This document shows, piece after piece, positions 16,097 through 25,158 of a stretch of DNA of 64,000 bases. The number at the start of each line of letters is the position of its first letter. The stretch's first letter is position 1. Both the position numbers and the translations under genes were made by a program. The notes beneath the pieces were generated by a model that was given only the letters and a program-made list of their open reading frames with translations, was not told the DNA's origin and did not search any database. The stretch comes from a virus, in the IMG/VR virus record IMGVR_UViG_3300035703_000034, positions 42,381 to 106,380 of that record, one strand, 5' to 3'.

Positions 16097-19000
16097 ATGC
16101 AGTATGGCAGCTACGGGGTCTATCAAGGCGGCGACGTCGTCAAGGCGGTCGACGGCAGCCACCTGCTCGTCGCCCCCTTGATCGTCAAGGCGAGCGACGG
16201 CCGCAACCTGGGCTTCGGCGCGCCGGCCCGTCGCATCATCACGCTCTTCGACGCCACGGTGCCGAGCTTCACGTTCGACGCGCTGCGCGTCAGCGACTTC
16301 GACGCCCCCGACTACACGCTGCGCATCGGCGCGACGGCCGGGGCGGCCTACGTGGTCTTCGACACCCACCACATCCAGGACGTGCGCGTCGTGCCGACGC
16401 CGACCACCGAGATGGTGGTGCTGGCCGAGGTTTCCTGGCCCGACGGGGCAAGCGACCTTGACGACCTGGTGCTCGACGTCGGGCCGCGCCAGGAGAGCCG
16501 CGTGCTCGAGACGGGCCACCCGCTGCAGGCGCGCGACCTGTACACGGCCGGGATGCCGTTCACGGACACGGCCTTCAACGCGCCGCTCATCGGGTTCGCG
16601 TTGCTCTCGGAGGTGCTGCAAGGCGAGGCGCTCGCGAAGAACTCGGACACCTTCAGCTTCGTGGTGATCGACGAGAGCGCGCTCGTGCGCAGCGAGACGC
16701 AGCTGACCGTCCAGCCCTTCCGCATGCTGCTGCGCCGCATGATCGACGGGCAACCCGTTTACCGGGCCGTGCACACCAAGACGCCCTTCGTCTTCGACTA
16801 CGACGTGACCACCTTGCCGGGCGAACGCATCTACGTGTGGGCCAGCCCCGACAACGGCGAGGTCTACTCGGGCATCACCTACGACCCGGAGAACGGCGTG
16901 CTGGTCGCCTACGGCAACGTGACCACGGGCATGACCAGCCTCGCGCAGGTCAAGTTCATCTTAAGCTCGGAGATCGCGGAGTCCAACGCCCAGTCGGGTG
17001 CGACGATCGCCGTGCAGGCCGCGGCGCTGCCCTCGGGCTTCGTGCAGCCCGTGGCGTTCACCCGCTCGACGACCGTTTATCGCACGGCCACCAGCGCCGA
17101 GGCCATCGCCTTGATCAAGGGGATGGAGTTCCTGATGCCCCAGACGACGCACGTCTTCCCGGCCGCGCCCGAGACGGGCACGCGCCTGGACCTGCTGTTC
17201 GCCGAGTTCTACCGCGAGGTCGAGTCGGCCCCGCCGCTCAACCGCTCCTTCTACCTGCAGGTGCCCGGCGTCGGCTACGTCGTCACCAAGGTGCGCTTCA
17301 AAATCGTCACGGGCGTGGCGTACGCGCCCCCCGAAACGATCCTGCTCCAGTCGCTCGTCACGAACGACGCGGGCTTCGCCTACACGCGTCACGCGGGCGG
17401 CCACTTCGAGGCTCCCGACGTCCGCGCCTACGACGGCTACACCTTCGCGCTCCCGCTCGCGCTGGTCTCGCGCTTCAACCAGGCGCCCTTCTCGCTGGAG
17501 AACCTGGCGGGCGGCGGGCTCGACGCCGAGAACCAGCCGACCCGACCGGACGGCAAGTCGCACGTGCTCTTCCACCTGGACGAGTGGGAGACGCTAGCAC
17601 CGCTGACAAACCTGCCGGCGCGCGACCCCGCCCAGCTCTTCGGGCGCGCCTTGGCCGCGACGTTGCGCGGCGAGAACGCCAACCAGATGGCGCCCAGCCA
17701 GCTGCTGCCCGCGTTCTACAGCAAGGCGCCGCTGCAGCAGGACGTGATTGCCCCGCTCAACGCGTCGGATCTGGGGCTGTTCACGCGCCTGTCCGCGCCC
17801 GACGGCGTGCGGCGCGAGTGGAGCGCCAACCCGCAACCCTACTGGCTCGGCACGCACTTCGTGGCGGATGCCGACGCCGTCTCGGCTCTGCACACCTACG
17901 AGGAGGGCACGCGTACGCTGACCATCAGCGCGCCGCAAGGGGCGTTGCTCGAGGTCGGCGGCTTCGGCGGCAACCAGCCTGTCGTCGCGCTGCGCTGGGT
18001 GGAGAGCGGCCGCGTCGTCGTGCTGCAGGCCCCCTGGGTGATCGGCAACGACGGCCAGTCCGCCACGGCCATCCTGGATCGCGGCGACGCGCACTACAAC
18101 CCGAGCGGCACCGTCGGCCTGTCGTTCGCCGTGCGCCAGCAGCGCACGGGCTTCATGACCCGGATGCCCCGGGCCATCCTGCGCGCGCTCTACAACGGCG
18201 CGCCGATGACGCTCGCGGAGGTCGTGGCCCCCGGGCGCACGCCCGTCTTGCCCCCGCCGCCCGCTCCGTACCACGTCACGCCCGTCGGCAACCCGCTCAA
18301 GGGCGACGCGCGCACCGTGCGCGTGCCGGTCGTGGCCGACGGCTCCAACCAGGTGCGCGTGCCCGTGACGCACGCCGAGCACGCCGTGCTCGGGCCCGTG
18401 CGCGCCCGCGTCGTCGGCGGCGCGGAGCTGACCATCAAGCATGTCGAGTACGAGGACTTCGCAGACCCCGCCGCCCAGCTGCGCGTCTGGCTCTCCGCGC
18501 CCGTGCTCGCGGGCGAGACGGTCGAGCTCGACCTCGCCCTCGGCGGCGTCATCGCGAACGTCGTGCCCCAGCACGCCGCGCTCGGCGACGTCGCCCGGGC
18601 CCGCTTCGTCCCGTTCACCGTCCAGGGCGAGACCGCCGCCGTGCGCCTGGCGCTGCCGTACAACACCGTGCTGCGCGGCAGCTTCAGCTACCAGCGCGAC
18701 GCGGCGGCGCCCGCCACCCACGGCGTCTACCTCGACGGCTGGCTCTACCCCGTCAGCCTCGCGGGCTTCGACCGCAACGTGATCGACCTGAACTTCCTGC
18801 TCTCGCCCGAGGTGTTCAACACCCTGCCGGAAGCCCAGCAGGCCAAGTGGGAGTCCGACCCCGAGAACGCCGCCGGCTACCGGCTGAAAGCCGGCACCTA
18901 CGCGCTGCAGCTGCCGGCGCTGCTCAGCCACGCGCTCGCCGCGAGCGACGTCGTCCAGGTGCTGTACCGCTACCAGAACGCGCCCTACCTGCCTGTTTCG

Positions 19001-19411
19001 CCGGATGCCAGCTTCAGCTTGCTGCACCGCGGTCAGCTGCTCGCGACCAACTCCAGTCTCGCCAACGTGAGCACCTACTTCGCGGCGCCCGTGTGTGAGC
19101 GGCTGCCGCGCGTCCGGGGCCTCGTGAAGGGGGCCGAGGCCGCGCAGGTCGAGACCACGCTGCAGGACCCCCTGCGCGTCAACCCGCTCGGTCAGCTGCC
19201 GATCGACGGCACGTCGTTCGAGCTGAACGGGGCGCTGGACTTCGACCTCGGCGTGGTCGACCCCGACGCGGGCGTCGTCGCCTGGTTCGCGCTGGTGGCC
19301 GAGCGCCGCTACGTGAAGCTGTTCTGCTACGTCACCGAGAACGAGTCGTTCACGCTCGACACCCCCAGTCGCGCCTTCTTGACCTACTGCGACGCCCACT
19401 ACCTGGTCTAG
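16097..19411 (+). CDS. Large tail fibre or baseplate protein
   Basis: 1104 aa. It is mainly beta strands, with repeated sandwich-like segments and Pro-rich linkers (e.g. RTPVLPPPPAPYHVTP around residue 715). No enzymatic motif, signal peptide or collagen repeat was seen. The length and position between the sigma factor and another large protein suggest a fibre, wedge or adsorption component. No reverse transcriptase or variable-repeat signature of a diversity-generating element is near. Confidence 0.6.
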   Translation: MQYGSYGVYQGGDVVKAVDGSHLLVAPLIVKASDGRNLGFGAPARRIITLFDATVPSFTFDALRVSDFDAPDYTLRIGATAGAAYVVFDTHHIQDVRVVPTPTTEMVVLAEVSWPDGASDLDDLVLDVGPRQESRVLETGHPLQARDLYTAGMPFTDTAFNAPLIGFALLSEVLQGEALAKNSDTFSFVVIDESALVRSETQLTVQPFRMLLRRMIDGQPVYRAVHTKTPFVFDYDVTTLPGERIYVWASPDNGEVYSGITYDPENGVLVAYGNVTTGMTSLAQVKFILSSEIAESNAQSGATIAVQAAALPSGFVQPVAFTRSTTVYRTATSAEAIALIKGMEFLMPQTTHVFPAAPETGTRLDLLFAEFYREVESAPPLNRSFYLQVPGVGYVVTKVRFKIVTGVAYAPPETILLQSLVTNDAGFAYTRHAGGHFEAPDVRAYDGYTFALPLALVSRFNQAPFSLENLAGGGLDAENQPTRPDGKSHVLFHLDEWETLAPLTNLPARDPAQLFGRALAATLRGENANQMAPSQLLPAFYSKAPLQQDVIAPLNASDLGLFTRLSAPDGVRREWSANPQPYWLGTHFVADADAVSALHTYEEGTRTLTISAPQGALLEVGGFGGNQPVVALRWVESGRVVVLQAPWVIGNDGQSATAILDRGDAHYNPSGTVGLSFAVRQQRTGFMTRMPRAILRALYNGAPMTLAEVVAPGRTPVLPPPPAPYHVTPVGNPLKGDARTVRVPVVADGSNQVRVPVTHAEHAVLGPVRARVVGGAELTIKHVEYEDFADPAAQLRVWLSAPVLAGETVELDLALGGVIANVVPQHAALGDVARARFVPFTVQGETAAVRLALPYNTVLRGSFSYQRDAAAPATHGVYLDGWLYPVSLAGFDRNVIDLNFLLSPEVFNTLPEAQQAKWESDPENAAGYRLKAGTYALQLPALLSHALAASDVVQVLYRYQNAPYLPVSPDASFSLLHRGQLLATNSSLANVSTYFAAPVCERLPRVRGLVKGAEAAQVETTLQDPLRVNPLGQLPIDGTSFELNGALDFDLGVVDPDAGVVAWFALVAERRYVKLFCYVTENESFTLDTPSRAFLTYCDAHYLV

Positions 19412-19415
19412 CCCC

Positions 19416-20939
19416 ATGAGCGAGCCGTTCAAGAGCAGCGTGCAGGGCCTCGCGCCCGAGCCGGCAGGTCCCGCCTTCTTGCGGCGGCCGAGCATCACCA
19501 ACGACATCACGCCCTACCCCGCCAGCCGGTCGGAGTTCACGGTCCAGCTGCGTCACCAGGTGACGTTCAACCTGCCTGCGGGCCTGCCGGACGCCAGCAT
19601 GCGATCGCTGGTCGTGGCGGGGCGCACGCACTTCGAGGACGACTTCATCGTGCGCGGCCTCAAGGTCATCTGGCAGCGCGGCGTGCTGCCGCTCGGCACC
19701 GAGCTGCTGTTCGAGAGCCTGGGCACGAACCAGCGCCACTGGCGCCAGGTGCGCTTCATCGCCCGGCCCGCCGACGCGGGGCGCTTCGAGCTCTGGACGG
19801 CGCCCGCCGGCACGCACGTCGAGGTCTTCCACAACCAGCGTTACCACGACGAGGCGAGCGGCCTCTTCCGCGTGCAGGGACACCACCTCACGTGGCTCGG
19901 GCCGCTGGCGGCGGGCGACGAGCTGGTCGTGCGCTACGCCACCAGCCCCGAAGGCGCGGCGCTCTGGCACACGCACCACTGGCGGCTCGCGCCCGGGCAC
20001 CCCAACCACTTCACCCTGGCGGTCGACAACCTGTCGCCTATCGGGCGCTCCGGGCGGCTGTACTTCCGCGGGCTGCGCCTGAAGGAGGGGGTCGACTACT
20101 TCGTCACGGACGATCGCCTGTGGCTGCTGCGCGAGGACCTGCTGGCGCAGCACGGCGAAATCTTGACATACGTGCAACCTACCAGCGAAACTCACTTCCA
20201 ACGAATGAACGCCTCCGGGCGCATCACCTCGAACGTACTTGCGATCAGTCATCACACGATCAACGCCGACACGCCGATGGTTGCCGATCTGCGCAACCCT
20301 GGCGTCAAGGGACTTCTGGGAGTCAACGGTTTGCTGGCGGCCGAGGGGCACGGCTTTCTCCACTTGATGCACCGCTTCCTGCTGTGGCTGGACGGGCCGT
20401 ACGTCCTCAAAGAGGACGACGCGCTGACGCTCATCGCGGTCTACCCGCAGTACGCGCAGGGCGTTCACATCAGCCGCATGCCCGTGACGGAGGCGTATCC
20501 GACGTGGACGCTCGCGCGCAAGTCGGCGGACATCCGCAAGTCGCTGGTCCTCGTCTCGGCCGCCAACCGGCCCGGTGGCGCGTGCTACGCCGGCACGGGC
20601 GCGCTGGCGTTCCTCGACGAGCGGACCCTGGCGTGGCGCGGTGAGTTCCCGCTGAAGCCCACCGACATGGTGGTCGTCGTCAGCCTCGTGCACCCGGCCC
20701 TCGCCAGCAGCTTCGAGCTCGCGCAGTTCGCCATCACCGAGGCCCAGGCCGGCACCAACGTCTGCGTGCCGCTGCCGCGCACGCCGCGCGAGCCGCACGC
20801 CGTGCTCGCCGCGCTCAACGGCGTGCAGCTGGTGAGCGGCCGCGACTTCAGCGTCACGGACGCCCACTTCACCTACTACGCCGACGCAAGCGGCATCCCG
20901 CCGAAGGTCAACGATCGCTTAACGGTCTGGTTCCGCTAG
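19416..20939 (+). CDS. Second large fibre or baseplate protein
   Basis: 507 aa, starting 4 nt after the previous stop. The beta-rich N-terminal half has SEFTVQLRHQVTFNLPAG. The central part (residues about 245-290) is coded by a less GC-rich stretch (20161-20330). The C-terminal part has VLAALNGVQLVSGRDFSVTD, like neck-appendage or fibre-binding domains. Convergent with the portal gene; the stops are one base apart. Function inferred only from location. Confidence 0.55.
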   Translation: MSEPFKSSVQGLAPEPAGPAFLRRPSITNDITPYPASRSEFTVQLRHQVTFNLPAGLPDASMRSLVVAGRTHFEDDFIVRGLKVIWQRGVLPLGTELLFESLGTNQRHWRQVRFIARPADAGRFELWTAPAGTHVEVFHNQRYHDEASGLFRVQGHHLTWLGPLAAGDELVVRYATSPEGAALWHTHHWRLAPGHPNHFTLAVDNLSPIGRSGRLYFRGLRLKEGVDYFVTDDRLWLLREDLLAQHGEILTYVQPTSETHFQRMNASGRITSNVLAISHHTINADTPMVADLRNPGVKGLLGVNGLLAAEGHGFLHLMHRFLLWLDGPYVLKEDDALTLIAVYPQYAQGVHISRMPVTEAYPTWTLARKSADIRKSLVLVSAANRPGGACYAGTGALAFLDERTLAWRGEFPLKPTDMVVVVSLVHPALASSFELAQFAITEAQAGTNVCVPLPRTPREPHAVLAALNGVQLVSGRDFSVTDAHFTYYADASGIPPKVNDRLTVWFR

Positions 20940-20940
20940 G

Positions 20941-22938
20941 CTACATCGGGCTGCCGCCCTGGCGGCGCGGCGGCTTCTGCTCGGGCATGTTCTTGCTGAC
21001 CTCGCCGCCCGCGGGCTGCTGCACGCCGGCCTGCGGAGCGAGGCCCATCTGCGTCAGCATGCGATCCATGATCGAGGCCATCAGCGGGTTCGTCTGCTCG
21101 AGCTGCGCGAAGATCTGGGCCTGCTGCTCGGGCGGCATCGTCGCCATCTGCTGGGCCTGCTGGGCGATCATCTGCGGGTCCGTCGCCTGGCGGCGCATCA
21201 GCTGCCGGGCGAGGTCGGGGTTCTGCTGCGCGATGCGCTCGATCGCCATCTGGGCCTGCTCTGGCTTGAGCGGGCGCAGCGCCTCGAAGACGCTCTCGAC
21301 CTGCTCGTGCGGGATGGTGGGGAAGCCGAAGTTGCCCTCGGGCGGCAGGGCGTTGACCAGCAAGCTCTGGATCGTCTGGCCCCGGGTGGCCGCCTCCGCC
21401 TGCGCCTTCGCGTCGGCGATCGCCTTCTCCAAGTTCTCGGCGATGCGGTAGCGGCTCTCCTCGGCGTAGTCGAAGTCGTTGAGCACGCCCAGCGTCTTGC
21501 CGGAAAGCACGCCCGACTGCCAGTAGTTGAAGCTCAGCTGCTTGGCCTGGATGTCGTCCGCCATCTTGAACTTCTTCATGTCGATCTTCACATGCTCGAT
21601 GCCCGTGATCTGGCTGATGCGCTTGGCGACCCAGCGGAAGAGCCGCACGATGCCGTTAACCTGGTTGAACAGGCTGTTCTCCAGCATGCGCAGCGAAACC
21701 GACGTGCCCGAGTACTGCAGGCCGCCGCGCACGAACTCCTGCGGGACGTTCAGGCCGTTCATCAGGTTGGTCTGCACCTGCTCGAGCTCGGGGAAGAGCA
21801 TCAGCGCCTTACCCTGGCCGCCCATCTGGTCGTGCGCCAGCGGCACCGGGCTCACCATGATGTAGAGGGGGTCCTTCTTCCACTTCCGGATCTCGGTGTT
21901 GAGCCGCCGACGCCAGTCGAGCAGGTCGACGGGCAGCGTGGTGTTGCCGCCCGTGTCGGAGGCCGGGAAGACGAAGCGGAAGGGCAGGATGTGCTCCATC
22001 ATCAAGGCGAGCTGGGCGCGGCGCATCATGTTGAAGTAGAAGAGGTCCTGCAGGATGGCGACGGTGTTGGGGATGCCCCAGGGCGTCTCGACGCCCGGCA
22101 GGTCGAAGCTGGCGCGCGGCAGGTGGAACAGGTTGCCCTGCTTGAACTTGATCTTCGCCGCCTTGCCCCGCTGGGCACCCTTGGTCTGGCGCGCGGCGAT
22201 GATGACGTCCATCGGCGTGTGCAGCAGCCGCACGCGGTTCCCCTGCTTGATCTTGCTCAGCTCGCTCTCGGGGATGGTGTAGTAGTACTCCGTCACGCCG
22301 GAGTACGGGTCGTAGTCGATGTCGATGTTGCCCGGGTAGAAGCTGATGAGGTGGATGCGCGTGTAGTCGGAGATGAGCACGTCGTTGACCTTGGCGCGGC
22401 CCTTCTTCTCGCAGCTCGCGCACGTGAGGATGAACTGCAGCGCGCCGCGCTCCCACTCCCACTTGGCGTTCTTCGCGCGCTCCTCGCCGCCGCAGTGCTT
22501 GCACACCAGGTGCCGCTCGAAGGGCTGGTACACCGAGCAGAACACGTTGCCGTAGGTCTGGAAGTTGAGCCCGCACTTCATGGCGAACTCCTTGGCCTGC
22601 AGGTGCTCGAAGATCTTCTCCCAGGTCTTGATGAGCTCCTGCTTCGACTCCAGGATCCGGGTGTAGTCCTCGTCGTCCTGCTCGGCGTTGATCTTGGGCG
22701 TGAAGGTGAACTCCGTGATGGGGTACTCCGCCAGCTTCTCGATGGCCGGGTTGACGGCCGAGTTGGTGAGCATCGCGTGCGCGGAGTACTTGAAGAGCTC
22801 CTTGACGCTGTGCGGCAGGAAGAAGCCCTGGAAGTTGAAGAACTGCGACTGGTTGAGCATGCTCTGCTGGAGCATGGTCGAACCCATGGCGTACATGTCG
22901 CCCGTCAGGTCGTCGTGTTGGGACTGCAGCCAACTCAT
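20941..22938 (-). CDS. Portal protein with inserted zinc ribbon
   Basis: 665 aa. The middle and C-terminal parts show portal features: DLFYFNMMRRAQLALMMEHI, GLNVPQEFVRGGLQYSGTSVSLRMLEN, and a long Gln/Ala/Met-rich helical barrel-like tail. Residues about 147-185 hold CKHCGGEE...CASCEKKG, a Cys4 zinc ribbon not expected in a minimal portal. It forms the DNA-entry ring and docks the terminase. The gene lies 12 kb from the capsid genes and on the opposite strand. Its start overlaps the preceding gene by ATGA. Confidence 0.8.
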   Translation of the reverse strand: MSWLQSQHDDLTGDMYAMGSTMLQQSMLNQSQFFNFQGFFLPHSVKELFKYSAHAMLTNSAVNPAIEKLAEYPITEFTFTPKINAEQDDEDYTRILESKQELIKTWEKIFEHLQAKEFAMKCGLNFQTYGNVFCSVYQPFERHLVCKHCGGEERAKNAKWEWERGALQFILTCASCEKKGRAKVNDVLISDYTRIHLISFYPGNIDIDYDPYSGVTEYYYTIPESELSKIKQGNRVRLLHTPMDVIIAARQTKGAQRGKAAKIKFKQGNLFHLPRASFDLPGVETPWGIPNTVAILQDLFYFNMMRRAQLALMMEHILPFRFVFPASDTGGNTTLPVDLLDWRRRLNTEIRKWKKDPLYIMVSPVPLAHDQMGGQGKALMLFPELEQVQTNLMNGLNVPQEFVRGGLQYSGTSVSLRMLENSLFNQVNGIVRLFRWVAKRISQITGIEHVKIDMKKFKMADDIQAKQLSFNYWQSGVLSGKTLGVLNDFDYAEESRYRIAENLEKAIADAKAQAEAATRGQTIQSLLVNALPPEGNFGFPTIPHEQVESVFEALRPLKPEQAQMAIERIAQQNPDLARQLMRRQATDPQMIAQQAQQMATMPPEQQAQIFAQLEQTNPLMASIMDRMLTQMGLAPQAGVQQPAGGEVSKNMPEQKPPRRQGGSPM

Positions 22939-23705
22939 AGGGCCTCAAGCTCCTGAAGCGCCTGGTCGTGGCGCGTCTTCACGTAGGCGGCCGCAGCCGC
23001 CAGCCGGTCGTGCTGCAGCGCGGCCTCGGGCGTGAGCGGGCGCTGCGTCATGGCGTGCTGGACCTCGCGGCCGTGGTCCGACAGCACGCTGTCGAGGGCC
23101 GTCTGGGCGAAGCGCAGTGGCGCGGGTGTTTGCACCAGCCCGTCCTGGTGCAGGCTGACGGCCACGAAGACGGCGACCTCGTCGCCCCAAGGCGTGACGG
23201 GGTCGATGAGGCGCAGCTCGTCGGCGGCCCACGCGAGCTCCGCCGGCAGCAGCTCGGGCATGACGTCCGGCGTCACGGGGTGCCCGTTGAACGCCTGCGC
23301 GACCCAGGCAAACGCCTCCCAGTCCGTGAACGGCGCCGCGCGGTGCAGCGCCAGCTTGGCGGCCAGCAAGGCGGTGAGCGACCGCTCGTCGATCGCCAAG
23401 CGGTCGATGAGCGTCTCGGGCTCGTAGTCGGTCCAGTCCGGCCCGAGGTGCTTTTCGCAGTAGGCCGCGAGCGCCACGGGCGTGCGGGGCGCGGGTCCGG
23501 CCACCTTGGTGGCCGCCGTGTCGTCCTTGGTCTTGCGCACGCCCGCCGCGAGCAGGCGCGCGCCGACCCGCTCGACGACGGCGCGGCGATCGCGGCTCGC
23601 GTCCGTCAGGTCGGCCAGGCTCTTGAGCGCGCCGACGACCTGCTGGACCTGCAGCTCCCGCTCGAGGGCCTGGCTGTCCGCCGGCGCGTTAGAAACCGGG
23701 TCCAC
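22935..23705 (-). CDS. Unidentified protein co-transcribed with portal
   Basis: 256 aa, helical, Ala/Leu/Asp-rich. It overlaps the portal gene by 4 nt and the upstream gene by 17 nt, so the three are translationally coupled. A central GPDWTDYEPETLIDRLAID segment is the most distinctive. No family recognised; an assembly partner of the portal is possible. Confidence 0.6.
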   Translation of the reverse strand: MDPVSNAPADSQALERELQVQQVVGALKSLADLTDASRDRRAVVERVGARLLAAGVRKTKDDTAATKVAGPAPRTPVALAAYCEKHLGPDWTDYEPETLIDRLAIDERSLTALLAAKLALHRAAPFTDWEAFAWVAQAFNGHPVTPDVMPELLPAELAWAADELRLIDPVTPWGDEVAVFVAVSLHQDGLVQTPAPLRFAQTALDSVLSDHGREVQHAMTQRPLTPEAALQHDRLAAAAAYVKTRHDQALQELEAL

Positions 23706-24732
23706 GCGCAGCCACCACGATCATGCGCTGCATCGGCATCGGCAGCCCGCGCAGCACGCTCGCCACCTTGCGCGGATCGTCCCAGTGGTCGAGCACCTCC
23801 GGCGCGAGGTCGGCGTAGACGTCCTGCGCGACCTTGTGCATGAGCTCCTGGATCGAGAGCTGGACGCCGGCAAGCTTCATCGTGTCCTCGAAGAGGTCCT
23901 CCTGGACGGGCCGCCCGGCCATCGAGACCACCGGGCGGAAGCCCGGGGCGCCTTCGAAGCCGGCGAGCTTGTCGAGCGTGGCGAACATGTGCCAGAACGG
24001 ACCGTCGAGCTCGGCCGCGTGCGCGACCTTGGCGAGCTCGTCGTAGGCCTTGAGGAAGGCCGAGTCGAAGCGCGGCAGGTCGTGGTAGCCGGGCATCTCG
24101 ACGCCCCGGCGCTCGGCGGCCGACTTGATGGAGGCCATGCGGTCGGCCTGCTCGTTGGCGGCCATGATGGCGCCGAGGCGCTGCCGCACGGCGTCGATGA
24201 CGTGGCTGCGCTTGATCGCCATTCCGTGCGTCGCGAGCGCGGGCGTCGGCGCGATGCCGTAAACGTCGCAGGCCGACAGCAGCTCGGCGGCGAACTTGGG
24301 CATCGCCTCGAGGTCGGGCGTCTCGGAGACGAGGGTGGCGAACTGGTGGTTCGCGAGCGCCACGGCGTCCCGCTCGGAGACGGCCGCGGCGGCCTGCTTC
24401 TCGGTGGGCGCCAGGAAGTCGGCGACGTCGTCCTCGATGTGGTGGATCTCGGCTGCGATCTTCAGGGCGTCGGCGATGGACTCGTGGTGCTGGAACGGAA
24501 TCAGGTGGGCGGTCTTGCTGAAGTAGGCCGCGGACAGCCAGGTGTCGGCGGGGGTGTCGCAGGCGAACTTGCGCTCACCTTCCCAGGCCAGCATGCCCTT
24601 GTCCTTGCGGAACTCGGCGCTGGGGATCAGGCTGGCCGACTTGATGTAGTCGGGCACGCCTTCCGGGCCGCGCTCCTCGAGCAGCTCGCGCATGACCGCG
24701 CCGGTCGCGTCGTCGTAAAAGTCAATCAGCAT
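23689..24732 (-). CDS. Unidentified virion-region protein
   Basis: 347 aa, helical. It contains KSASLIPSAEFRKDKGMLAW and HKVAQDVYADLAPEVLDHWDD. The KSAS and KVAHAAE tracts resemble the K-x-A motifs of the head block. No domain recognised. The minus-strand portal operon context suggests a virion protein. Confidence 0.6.
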   Translation of the reverse strand: MLIDFYDDATGAVMRELLEERGPEGVPDYIKSASLIPSAEFRKDKGMLAWEGERKFACDTPADTWLSAAYFSKTAHLIPFQHHESIADALKIAAEIHHIEDDVADFLAPTEKQAAAAVSERDAVALANHQFATLVSETPDLEAMPKFAAELLSACDVYGIAPTPALATHGMAIKRSHVIDAVRQRLGAIMAANEQADRMASIKSAAERRGVEMPGYHDLPRFDSAFLKAYDELAKVAHAAELDGPFWHMFATLDKLAGFEGAPGFRPVVSMAGRPVQEDLFEDTMKLAGVQLSIQELMHKVAQDVYADLAPEVLDHWDDPRKVASVLRGLPMPMQRMIVVAARGPGF

Positions 24733-24742
24733 CTGCCTGCCC

Positions 24743-25150
24743 TCAAAACGCCGGAAGCCCGAGCGCGCGGCGCACGCCCACGAACACGTTGCGCTCGCGG
24801 ATGTAGCACGTGGTCACCGTCTTACTGGAATTATCGCCCCGGCGACTTTCATTGACCAAAAGGGCGTAGCGCCAGCCGGTCACGCGGGCGCGCTGCACGA
24901 GGCCGTCCGCGTAGCGCACGCCGTCGTCGCGGCGCACCGTGCCGTCCGTCTCGAACAGCTGGGTCGTGACGGACTTGGCCTGGTGCAGGTAGACGCAGAG
25001 CACCTCGTCCTTGCGGCTCTTGCCCAGCATCGGGTCCTCGAGCGGGATCAAGATGAACTGCGCGCCGCGGTGGAGCTTCGGCGTCAGCAGCTCGATGAGC
25101 TCCTGCTCCGACTCGGACGGCGTGGGGGCCTCTCGCGTTTCGATCTTCAT
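24743..25150 (-). CDS. Small conserved-looking structural-operon protein
   Basis: 135 aa from an ATG preceded by AGGAGGATCC. A longer open frame upstream is only a shadow of the next gene. The sequence alternates beta and helix (FILIPLEDPML ... VLCVYLHQAKSVTTQLFETDG ... WRYALLVNESR), perhaps a compact alpha/beta fold. No family recognised. Confidence 0.6.
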   Translation of the reverse strand: MKIETREAPTPSESEQELIELLTPKLHRGAQFILIPLEDPMLGKSRKDEVLCVYLHQAKSVTTQLFETDGTVRRDDGVRYADGLVQRARVTGWRYALLVNESRRGDNSSKTVTTCYIRERNVFVGVRRALGLPAF

Positions 25151-25158
25151 GGATCCTC

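Noticed and set aside
16837-19098. 753-aa frame inside the large fibre gene
   Set aside because: Arg/Ala/Gly-rich alternate frame of a real 1104-aa gene.
16097-20939. Diversity-generating retroelement in the fibre genes
   Set aside because: No template/variable repeat pair was noticed and no reverse transcriptase frame exists in the window.
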